From: Nocardioidaceae bacterium
GTDB taxonomy: Bacteria; Actinomycetota; Actinomycetes; Propionibacteriales; Nocardioidaceae
Length of the DNA: 11,970 bases
Reading direction: 5' to 3'
NCBI GenBank assembly: GCA_013696365.1
Contig: JACCYS010000188.1
Location: 1-11,970, forward strand
Made by a program: the position numbers and the translations under genes. Below, piece after piece: positions 6,053 to 11,970 of the stretch. The notes below the pieces were generated by a model. It was not told the origin of the DNA and searched no databases. It was given only the letters and a program-made list of their open reading frames with translations. Position 1 is the first letter of the stretch; each line of letters starts with the position of its first letter.

Positions 6053-7537
6053 GTGCCAACAGAGACCGACATGACCGGCATCGATGCCATGCGGCGCCTG
6101 CACCGGACGGTGGTGCAGGTCAGCAGCGGCGGCAACTTGGTGGACACCCTGCAGGCGGTTGTCGAGGGTGTGCTCGACGCGGTGGGTTTCGAGGTGGCCG
6201 TGGTCAGCCTGCTCGCCGATGATGCCACCTACGAGACGCTGGCTGTCGCCGGTCCCGAGGGGGCCCGGGATCAACTGCTCGACCGCAGCCTGCCAGCCGA
6301 CGCCTGGGATGCTGAGCTGGCGATCGCGGAGAGTTGGGGCGCCCTGTATTTCGTGCCGCACGAAAGGTTGCCCGAGGGTAAGCCGGTGGGATGGGTACCC
6401 GAGGTCGAGGACGAGAACGAGGACGACCCGGACGCCTGGCACCACCTTGACGCCCTGTTCACCCAGCTGCGTTCACCGGCCGGGGACGTCGTCGGTGTGC
6501 TCTCGGTCGACTTGCCGCACGACCGTCGCAAGCCCGATCGGTTCCGTCGTGAGCTGTTGGAGATGTTCGCCACCCAGGCCGGTATCGCTATCAACAATGC
6601 CCGGCTGACCGATCGGCTGCGCGCCAGCGAGGAAGTGTTGCGGCAGGCGTTCGATGGTGCCGGCTCCGGGATGGCCGTGATCGGACTGCACCTGGGCGAC
6701 GCGGGCAGGTTTGTGAGGGTGAACCCGGCGTTTTGCCGGATGGTGGGTAGGCGTGAGGCGGACCTGCTGCACAGCAAAGACGACGACATCACCCACCCCG
6801 ACGATCGCGCGGCTCGGGCTGCCTTGCTGGGTGAGCTCGTCAAACGCGGAGCTGCTGGCAGCCCGCGGCAGTCGGAGAAGCGCTACCTGCACAGCGACGG
6901 CACCATCATCTGGGCGCTGGTGACCACCTCAATCGTGTGGAGTGCAGACGGCCGCCCGCTCAGTGCGGTGAGTCAAATCGAGGACGTCAGCAGCCGCCGG
7001 GCCGCTGAGGCTGAGCTGGCCCGACGGGCAGACCACGATGTGCTGACCGGGTTGCCTAACCGTCGAACCCTGCGACGGCGGCTGGTCGAGGTGATCCAGT
7101 CCAGCCAGCAGCAGCAAGACCGGGGGGCGGTGCTGTTCTGCGACATCGACAGGTTCAAGAAGGTCAACGACACGCTCGGTCACGGTGTCGGCGACCGGGT
7201 GTTGATGGCCATCGCCGGTCGATTGCAGGCAGCCGCGCGAGACAGTGACATGGTCGCTCGACTGGGCGGCGACGAGTTCGTGGTGGTTGGCCGCGGACTG
7301 TCCGTCGCCCAGGCAGAGGAGTTGGCCGAGCGATTGCGCGTGGTGACCGCGGAGCCGATCGGTATCGACGGCCTGGACGAGCCGCTGTGCGCCACACTGA
7401 GCATCGGGATCGCGATGATGGACACACAGACCACGGACCCGGACAAGCTGCTGCACCGTGCAGACGAGGCCATGTATCAGGCGAAGCTCGCTGGCCGGGA
7501 TGCCTACAGGATGGCCGAGACCACCGCGCAAGACTGA
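6053..7537 (+). CDS. GAF-PAS-GGDEF diguanylate cyclase
   Basis: Predicted to make cyclic di-GMP from two GTP. 494 aa from GTG 6053. A GAF-type sensor fold covers about residues 20-180 (NLVDTLQAVVEGV near the start, ATQAGIAINNARLTDRL at its end). A PAS domain follows at about 190-315 (FVRVNPAFCRMVGR, THPDDR, DGTIIWA, then the linker QIEDVSSRRAAEAEL). The GGDEF domain at about 325-485 begins with DHDVLTGLPNRR and contains DIDRFKKVND, the intact catalytic GGDEF at 405-409, and the product-inhibition I-site RDSD at 396-399 exactly five residues upstream. It should therefore be active and feedback-inhibited. No membrane helix, EAL or HD-GYP domain is present, so it is a soluble one-way synthase. 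The GAF/PAS ligands cannot be inferred. It lies 363 bp downstream of the phosphatase, with structured upstream DNA. Confidence 0.94.
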   Translation: MPTETDMTGIDAMRRLHRTVVQVSSGGNLVDTLQAVVEGVLDAVGFEVAVVSLLADDATYETLAVAGPEGARDQLLDRSLPADAWDAELAIAESWGALYFVPHERLPEGKPVGWVPEVEDENEDDPDAWHHLDALFTQLRSPAGDVVGVLSVDLPHDRRKPDRFRRELLEMFATQAGIAINNARLTDRLRASEEVLRQAFDGAGSGMAVIGLHLGDAGRFVRVNPAFCRMVGRREADLLHSKDDDITHPDDRAARAALLGELVKRGAAGSPRQSEKRYLHSDGTIIWALVTTSIVWSADGRPLSAVSQIEDVSSRRAAEAELARRADHDVLTGLPNRRTLRRRLVEVIQSSQQQQDRGAVLFCDIDRFKKVNDTLGHGVGDRVLMAIAGRLQAAARDSDMVARLGGDEFVVVGRGLSVAQAEELAERLRVVTAEPIGIDGLDEPLCATLSIGIAMMDTQTTDPDKLLHRADEAMYQAKLAGRDAYRMAETTAQD

Positions 7538-7597
7538 TAAATAGCCGGACGTTCACCGACTTTTATCGATATCCGTACGAAAGTCATCACAGACGGT

Positions 7598-7603
7598 TAT
7601 TAT
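7598..7603 (+). promoter_or_regulatory. Probable -10 box for the RTX-repeat gene
   Basis: TATTAT, within a conspicuously AT-rich stretch (about 7535-7606) in otherwise high-GC DNA, matches the -10 consensus at five of six bases. Transcription from about 7610 would give a roughly 64-nt leader that contains the hairpin hiding the ribosome binding site. I see no good -35 box at the usual distance. The 136-bp gap between the two genes holds no gene. Confidence 0.5.
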
Positions 7604-7641
7604 CTACCCCAGGTGCATGCTTTGACGGGCAAACAGCTGGG

Positions 7642-7673
7642 GGCTGCTCCTGACCGCGCGTTGAGGAGCAGCC
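7642..7673 (+). promoter_or_regulatory. Hairpin sequestering the Shine-Dalgarno of the RTX-repeat gene
   Basis: GGCTGCTCCT (7642-7651) is perfectly complementary to AGGAGCAGCC (7664-7673), giving a 10-bp GC-rich stem with a 12-nt loop. The 3' arm contains all but the first base of the GAGGAG ribosome binding site (7663-7668) and ends at the base before ATG 7674. In a folded mRNA the ribosome binding site would be double-stranded. This suggests translational control, but a DNA operator is an alternative. Confidence 0.6.
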
Positions 7674-8921
7674 ATGTCACCAGTCAGCCGAACGTTCGAT
7701 CCGTCGCACACTACGCGAGCGTGGGGATTGCGACGGCCCTTTCTCCTGTTTGCTGCACCGGCGACGGCGATGCTGCTGACGGTCGGGCTTGCACCGGCAG
7801 CGTCGACCGCTGCGCCAGTAGCCCTGCGGCCACCGAGTGATGTCCGCGCTGACGCCGGTAACAACACCGCACACGTCAGTTGGTCCGCGCCGTCGGGCGT
7901 CGACCCGGACAGCACCTACTACCGCGTGCGGGCCGATCCCGGCGGCCAAACCGAGTACGTCGACGGTGCGCAGACCGACGCAACCCTGCGCTTCCTCGAC
8001 AACGGGAATGCCGTCACCTTCATCGTGACAGCCAATCAGGACGACCGCTGGAGCGCTGCCTCTGACCCGTCCGCCCCGGTCACCCCGCGCGATGTGTGCA
8101 CTGTGCGGGGCACTGCCGGAGATGACGTGCTGATCGGTACCGCCGGCGACGACGCGATCTGCGGCCGGGGCGGTGACGACGTGCTGCGCGGGCGGGGTGG
8201 TGGCGACACCTTCATCGGCGGCGCCGGCACCGACACGGTCGACTTCCGCAAGGCGCCGGATCGGGTGTTCGCCTTCCTGCCTGGGGTTGCACATCTCAGC
8301 ACCGCGCACGGGCTCGGCTGGGCCGACGGTGACGGTGCCGACGTGTTGCGCGCCGACATTGAGGCGCTGCGCGGCTCCAAGCATGCCGACGAGCTCGAGG
8401 GTGACGACGCCGCCAACACGATCGTCGGCGGTGGCGGCGCGGACCTGATCCGCGGCTGGGGGGGCAATGACGTCATCGTCGGCTCGGGTGGTCGAGACGA
8501 GTTGTGGGGGCTGAGTGGGGCTGACCGGCTGCGTGGCAAGGCGGGTGAGGACCTGTTGATGCCGCGCGGAGGCACCGACACAGTCAACGGGGGACGCGGT
8601 TCGGACACCATCACCTTCACTTCAGCAGTGCGAGTCGACCTGAGGGCTGGGACTGCCGAGGGCGACAGCAGCGACGTGCTGCGGCGGGTCGAGAACGTGC
8701 TCGGCTCCCCTCAGACTGACGTGATCCGCGGGTCGGTGAAAGCCAATGTGCTGCGGGGAGGTGGTGGCGCTGACCGTCTCGTCGGGCTCGCCGGCAACGA
8801 CCGCATCGCCGGCCAAGACGGCGACGACAGCATCGATGGTGGCCCCGGCTCCGACCGCTGCACCGGCGGCGGCGGCGGAGACACTGCCTCCAGGTGTGAG
8901 TCGCTGATCGGGGTCCCGTAA
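7674..8921 (+). CDS. Secreted Fn3-domain protein with RTX-type calcium-binding repeats
   Basis: 415 aa. Residues 1-47 are a Sec-type signal: basic segment with Arg20-Arg21, hydrophobic core at about 23-41, and a probable cleavage near STAA/PV at 47-48. A fibronectin-III-like domain follows at about 51-138 (SDVRAD, HVSWSAP, YYRVRA, TFIVTANQ, ending PVTP). From 143 to about 400 there are irregular glycine/aspartate nonapeptides of the GGxGxDxU type (for example GRGGDDVLRG, GGGGADLIRG, GLAGNDRIAG), which in RTX proteins form a calcium-loaded beta-roll. Two non-repeat beta insertions (about 188-240 and 312-350) interrupt them. Four cysteines bracket the repeat region (142, 163, 396, 408) and may form disulfides. 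No enzymatic domain is seen, so an adhesive or structural role at the cell surface is only a guess. ATG 7674 has GAGGAG 5 nt upstream, but that site is buried in a hairpin. Confidence 0.88.
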   Translation: MSPVSRTFDPSHTTRAWGLRRPFLLFAAPATAMLLTVGLAPAASTAAPVALRPPSDVRADAGNNTAHVSWSAPSGVDPDSTYYRVRADPGGQTEYVDGAQTDATLRFLDNGNAVTFIVTANQDDRWSAASDPSAPVTPRDVCTVRGTAGDDVLIGTAGDDAICGRGGDDVLRGRGGGDTFIGGAGTDTVDFRKAPDRVFAFLPGVAHLSTAHGLGWADGDGADVLRADIEALRGSKHADELEGDDAANTIVGGGGADLIRGWGGNDVIVGSGGRDELWGLSGADRLRGKAGEDLLMPRGGTDTVNGGRGSDTITFTSAVRVDLRAGTAEGDSSDVLRRVENVLGSPQTDVIRGSVKANVLRGGGGADRLVGLAGNDRIAGQDGDDSIDGGPGSDRCTGGGGGDTASRCESLIGVP

Positions 8922-8922
8922 C

Positions 8923-8948
8923 GTCGCGCCAGTCAGCGTGGCGCCGAC
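8923..8948 (+). terminator. Possible factor-type hairpin terminator after the RTX-repeat gene
   Basis: GTCG-CGCCA (8923-8931) pairs with TGGCG-CGAC (8939-8948) with one bulged C and a 7-nt loop, starting 2 nt after the stop codon. There is no T-run, as is common for actinobacterial terminator hairpins. A second perfect hairpin, GTGCGG/CCGCAC (8974-8979 with 8985-8990), lies further on in the same 100-bp gap, before the PPOX gene. Confidence 0.4.
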
Positions 8949-9021
8949 CGGCCCAGGTCAACCGCCGCGCGCCGTGCGGTGGTGCCGCACTCGCCATCTG
9001 CTGCTGCGATGAAGGGCCGCC

Positions 9022-9679
9022 ATGGGACAGCCGACGCGGACCGAGCTCAGCACAGATGAGGAACTGACGGCCCTGATGGGCCGGCCATCAGCCCGCGCAG
9101 CCAACAAGGACCGGACCCGGCTGCACACGATGGACCGGCAATGGCTGGCAGCCTCCCCGTTCTGCCTGGTCGGCACCGCTGCCGCCGACGGGACCTGCGA
9201 CGTGTCTCCGAAGGGCGATCCGCCGGGCTTCGCCCATGTGCTCGACGACACGACCGTGGTCATCCCCGAACGTGCGGGCAACCCGTCGAGCTGATGGCTA
9301 CCGCAACGTGCTGACCAACCCGCATGTCGGGCTGCTCTTCGTCATCCCCGGACGCAGGGACACGCTGCGCATCAACGGTCGTGCCCGGCTGATCAGCGAT
9401 GCGCCGTTCTTCGATGACCTTGTGGTGCAGGGCCACCGACCGGTGTTGGCTTTGGTCGTCGAGGTGCAGCAGATCTTCCATCACTGCGCCAAGGCATTCA
9501 TGCGGTCCGAGCTGTGGGATCCCCAGACGTGGGGCGACGACCTGCCGAGCACCGCGGTCCTGGCCAAGACGCTGACCACGACCGACGAGACTCTGAGCGA
9601 GCTTGAGCGCTACTACGGCGCCGACTACGCCGAGGGGCTGTACCCATCTGCTGCAAGAGCGTGCAGACCCTTAGGCTGA
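9022..9679 (+). pseudogene. PPOX-type FMN-dependent flavoprotein (MSMEG_1061-like), split by a one-base insertion
   Basis: Member of the pyridoxamine 5'-phosphate oxidase-like split-barrel family, resembling the MSMEG_1061 subgroup from memory; such proteins bind FMN or F420 and reduce or oxidise small substrates that are mostly unknown. The first frame (ATG 9022) encodes DRQWLAASPFCLVGTAAADG, DVSPKGDPPGF and VVIPERAGN, then hits a TGA at 9292-9294. The family continuation, RRADGYRNVLTNPHVGLLF and DTLRINGRARL, is in the +1 frame from about 9285. Removing one C from CCC at 9282-9284 restores a protein of about 219 aa. Ribosome binding site AAGGG lies at 9012-9016, 5 nt before ATG. Codon use is normal on both sides, so the lesion is recent or a sequencing error. 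The extreme C-terminus is also uncertain because of another CCC at 9643-9645. Confidence 0.82.
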
Positions 9680-9721
9680 GGCGCGCAGATTGCCGGATGA
9701 CCGCAGCTGGGGGGACCGCGA

Positions 9722-11455
9722 ATGGGTGCGGTAGCGGCGCCCGCCACGCGCAACGCTGGCGATACGGTGGCTGGTCGCCGGGCCGGTGACATCGGGTGGT
9801 ACGTCACCGGGGTTCTGGTGGGGGCTGCGCTCATCGTCACCACAGCCTTCCGGCAGCCGTACAGTTATGACGAGCTGACCCAGATCGCGCCGTTCGGCAG
9901 CAACAACCTGGTCGAGATCGTCACCGCCACCCGGCAGCCGCCGATCGACCCGCTGCTCGGTGCGCTGTTCCGGCACCTGTTCGGCCAGGGGCAGCTGCAG
10001 CAGCGGTTGGTGCCGGTGCTGGCCGGCATCGGCATCTTGGTGTTGCTCAGTCTGCTGCTGCGTCGGTTGCACCTTGGCCTCGCCGGCGCCTTCGGGGTCT
10101 GGGTGCTGGCCACCGCACCGCTGATGGTGCGCTACAGCGCTTACGCCCGGCCGTACGCGCTGCCGCTGTTCTTCATGCTGCTGTTCTGCTATGCGGTGCA
10201 CCGCTGGCTGGACGAGCGACGGCCCGGCTGGCTTGTGCTGGCCGGTGGCGCCGCTGTTGCCTTGCCGCTGACCAGGGTGCCCGAGCCCACAGTGTTCCTG
10301 GGCGTGATGGCGGTAACGCTCGGATGGTTCACCGTGCGGGGAAGGTTCACCTGGTCACAGACGCTACCGGTGGCCGCGATCTGCCTGGGCGTGCTGTTCG
10401 TGCTTGGTGTTCCGATGTACCTGATCCTCGCCTACACCGCCGACAACTTCCTGGACACCAGCCCCACCGGTTTCTTTGGCCGCTTGGGTGAAGGCAGCGT
10501 CGAGATTGCCACCTCGGTGGTGCCGCTGCTGGCGTACTGGTACTCATGGTGGCCGGTCGCCGCGGTTGCGCTGATCGCCACACTAGCTCTCACCGCATCG
10601 CGACGTCGACTGTTTAGCTGGCTCATCTGGTGGCCGCTGCTGGCAGGGCCGGTGGCCTTCCTGCTCGTCTATCACTACTTGAACGAATATCCCTTCGAGA
10701 CGCTGCCCTACCGTGCCCGCGCGGCCTTCTTCTTCCTGCCGGCGTTCGTGCTGCTGCTGGTGGCGTTGGCGACTGTCGTCACTGACCGCGCCGCCGGCCG
10801 CTGGCTGCGGGTCGGACTGGCGGTGTTGCTCGTCGGCGTGCTGGTCGGACAGTTCAGGCTGACCACCACCAACGTGGTCGCCAACGCCGCACCGGACTTC
10901 GGCGAGGTGTCGGCTGCATTGACCGACGACCTCCCCGAGGACGCGATCGTGCTGTACGGCCGTCCAAGCCCGGTCGGCCAGACCCGCCAGCCGTTCCTCG
11001 GCCGACCGCGCTACATGGGCGACACCCCATTCGTGGCAACCATCGAGAACGAGCCGGTAGACCTACAGACCTTCCCCCGCAGCGGCCCGGTCTACGTGGT
11101 CATCAATGGCCAGTGCGCTCGGCCGGGGCGCTGTGAGGCTTCCCGCGAGCCTTGGGACGAGCAGGTGCCCGGCTTTCGGTTGACGCACGAGTTGGAGCGC
11201 ATCACCATTTACGAGCCGGCGCTCGGCCAGGACGGTCGACGAGGCGTTGCGCAGGCGCTGGCTGAGTTCGGGGCCACGCTCGGCCCCGAGTTCGGCTACC
11301 CCGAGACGTTCGCGTCAGCCTCGCTGTACGAGCAGCTGGGCCAACCCGCGCGGGGTCGAGCGCTGATCTCGCGGATGTACGGCGACGCAGAGCCCGACGT
11401 CGCCGAGGACATCCGAGTGGTTGCCGACGCCGAGGACATCGACCCCTTCGGGTGA
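9722..11455 (+). CDS. GT-C fold membrane glycosyltransferase (ArnT/PMT, GT39/GT83-like)
   Basis: Polytopic membrane protein of 577 aa, predicted to move a sugar from a polyprenyl-phosphate donor to an acceptor outside the membrane. About ten hydrophobic segments lie between residues 27 and 378. The first extracytoplasmic loop has the Asp50-Glu51 pair in YSYDE expected for the GT-C catalytic site, followed by RQPPIDPLL (71-79), which matches the family's PP-containing loop, and RYSAYARPYAL (137-147), the conserved Arg/Tyr helix start. Residues from about 390 to 577 form a soluble domain, probably extracytoplasmic, with two cysteines (465, 471). Ribosome binding site GGGGGA (9710-9715) lies 6 nt before ATG 9722. 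A TAGGCT hexamer at 9672-9677 could be a -10 box. Acceptor and donor cannot be read from the sequence; no polysaccharide cluster is visible nearby. Confidence 0.85.
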   Translation: MGAVAAPATRNAGDTVAGRRAGDIGWYVTGVLVGAALIVTTAFRQPYSYDELTQIAPFGSNNLVEIVTATRQPPIDPLLGALFRHLFGQGQLQQRLVPVLAGIGILVLLSLLLRRLHLGLAGAFGVWVLATAPLMVRYSAYARPYALPLFFMLLFCYAVHRWLDERRPGWLVLAGGAAVALPLTRVPEPTVFLGVMAVTLGWFTVRGRFTWSQTLPVAAICLGVLFVLGVPMYLILAYTADNFLDTSPTGFFGRLGEGSVEIATSVVPLLAYWYSWWPVAAVALIATLALTASRRRLFSWLIWWPLLAGPVAFLLVYHYLNEYPFETLPYRARAAFFFLPAFVLLLVALATVVTDRAAGRWLRVGLAVLLVGVLVGQFRLTTTNVVANAAPDFGEVSAALTDDLPEDAIVLYGRPSPVGQTRQPFLGRPRYMGDTPFVATIENEPVDLQTFPRSGPVYVVINGQCARPGRCEASREPWDEQVPGFRLTHELERITIYEPALGQDGRRGVAQALAEFGATLGPEFGYPETFASASLYEQLGQPARGRALISRMYGDAEPDVAEDIRVVADAEDIDPFG

Positions 11456-11464
11456 CCACACCCG
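11449..11464 (+). terminator. Small hairpin at the end of the glycosyltransferase gene
   Basis: CGGGTG (11449-11454) pairs perfectly with CACCCG (11459-11464) around the loop ACCA, overlapping the TGA stop codon at 11453-11455. It lacks a T-run, so it is at best a factor-dependent or weak terminator. Confidence 0.3.
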
Positions 11465-11469
11465 GGCAG

Positions 11470-11475
11470 TAACAT
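11470..11475 (+). promoter_or_regulatory. Possible -10 box for the DUF1992 gene
   Basis: TAACAT matches TANNNT and lies 36 nt before ATG 11512, giving a leader of about 30 nt that includes the GAGGGG ribosome binding site (11499-11504). No clear -35 box. Confidence 0.4.
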
Positions 11476-11511
11476 CAGAGCCTTTCCGCAGGCCCGGCGA
11501 GGGGTGTGTCG

Positions 11512-11835
11512 ATGAGGGAGCGGCCGAAAGGGCGCGACGATGACTGGGCAGCGGCCCAGCGGATGGGGCAGCAGACGCTCTGGGTGGACCTGCAGGTGCA
11601 GCAAGCGACGCAGCGTGGTGACTTCGACAGCCTGTCCGGCGCCGGCAAATCCGCGCCACTAGACCGCCCGCACGACCCTGACTGGTGGGTCAGGCAGCTG
11701 ATCCAACGCGAACAGATCACTGGTGTCGTCTGCCCGCGCCGGGACGTAGGTGCCCGGGGTGCGACCGGTGCCAGGCTGCAGGATCGGGAAGCCCGGGCCC
11801 GGTGCGGGGCCGTTGGCGCCACCGTGACCAGGTGA
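11512..11835 (+). CDS. DUF1992 (DnaJ-homologue C28-type) domain protein, C-terminus replaced at a junction
   Basis: Short soluble protein of unknown function. Residues up to about 72 from ATG 11512 carry the DUF1992 core: a helix with TLWVDLQVQQATQRGDFDSL, then SGAGKSAPLD, then DPDWWVRQLIQREQITGV. In relatives this is followed by an LPPxLxLRKE-like helix and another 50-80 residues. Here the likeness ends abruptly at about 11727, and the remaining 34 or so residues are Arg/Gly/Ala-rich and antisense to the minus-strand gene. The gene therefore appears truncated and fused to foreign sequence. ATG 11512 is preferred over GTG 11506 because GAGGGG (11499-11504) lies 7 nt upstream of it and only 1 nt from the GTG. 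Domain assignment is good for the N-terminal part only. Confidence 0.7.
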   Translation: MRERPKGRDDDWAAAQRMGQQTLWVDLQVQQATQRGDFDSLSGAGKSAPLDRPHDPDWWVRQLIQREQITGVVCPRRDVGARGATGARLQDREARARCGAVGATVTR

Positions 11836-11970
11836 GGCTGCGGCCGGGGAGGCCATCGAGTGCTCGAGGGCGCCGGCGGCTGCCACCGCCGCGGCCGCCG
11901 CGCGCAGCATGGCACGCCGACCGATGCCGTGGGTGACAACGCGGGCGGCGAGTGCACCGTCGATGTCAGG
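11659..11970 (-). pseudogene. N-terminal fragment of a Tat-exported protein, possibly acetamidase/formamidase family; runs off right edge
   Basis: The minus frame is open from the window edge for 103 codons to a TAG at 11661-11659. Reading from the edge, a twin-arginine export signal is evident (GIGRRAML at residues 15-22, then an alanine-rich core and SPAAAS). A Gly/Pro/His-rich linker follows, then FPILQPGTGRTPGTYVPAR at 61-79. The last segment resembles the start of the mature part of secreted acetamidase/formamidase-family proteins, which continue with a TVxWGxLP-type stretch (from memory). Here the likeness stops at Arg79 (11734), and the final 24 codons are antisense to the conserved DUF1992 core. 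The catalytic part is thus absent from the window. The true start is beyond the right edge. The Tat signal is more certain than the family. Confidence 0.45.

Noticed and set aside
7564..7571. TATCGATA palindrome in the AT-rich gap before the RTX gene
   Set aside because: Eight bases is too short to claim an operator without a second copy or conservation.
8100..8900. Repeated GGCGG/GACGAC-rich DNA that could look like a direct-repeat array
   Set aside because: The periodicity is codon-level and comes from the Gly/Asp RTX nonapeptides; there are no identical repeats with unique spacers, so it is not a CRISPR array.

Overview
High-GC actinobacterial chromosomal DNA. The evidence for this is the codon usage (strong G/C in third positions), the gene order, and a homologue of the mycothiol-dependent nitroreductase, since mycothiol is confined to Actinobacteria. 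No rRNA, tRNA, CRISPR array, IS element or phage gene is visible, so I do not place it below the class/order level.

Layout. Positions 1-2496 (minus): pepN, an M1 aminopeptidase that runs off the left edge with only its C-terminal tip missing. A 113-bp divergent gap leads to a plus-strand cluster: a Rv2466c-like DsbA-family protein (2610-3224), rpiB (3271-3741) and a Nei1-type DNA glycosylase (3754-4581). From memory, this is the order of M. tuberculosis Rv2467-Rv2464c. A membrane SpoIIE/PP2C phosphatase (4592-5689) follows only 10 bp later, with its own leaderless-type -10 box. A 363-bp gap with several inverted repeats precedes a GAF-PAS-GGDEF diguanylate cyclase (6053-7537). Next come a secreted Fn3 plus RTX-repeat protein (7674-8921), a frameshifted FMN-dependent PPOX-type flavoprotein (9022-9679) and a GT-C membrane glycosyltransferase (9722-11455). 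Last are two convergent gene remnants that meet near 11731: a DUF1992 protein (plus) and a Tat-exported protein resembling the acetamidase/formamidase family (minus, off the right edge).

How the genes fit together. The left part is conserved housekeeping: peptide turnover, thiol/nitro-redox, pentose phosphate isomerisation and base-excision repair. The middle holds two signalling enzymes, a phosphatase and a c-di-GMP synthase, whose partners are not in the window. The right part is cell-surface or secreted (RTX protein, glycosyltransferase, Tat protein). A link between c-di-GMP and these surface genes is only suggested by proximity.

What stands out. I see no undescribed multi-gene system. 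The points worth a second look are: an ATC where the Nei1 start codon should be; a one-base insertion in the PPOX gene; a 10-bp hairpin that buries the Shine-Dalgarno of the RTX gene; a hairpin and a possible pseudoknot upstream of the diguanylate cyclase; and the tail-to-tail junction of two truncated genes at the right end. Several of the gene defects lie in CCC runs, so sequencing or assembly error must be excluded before they are given a biological reading.
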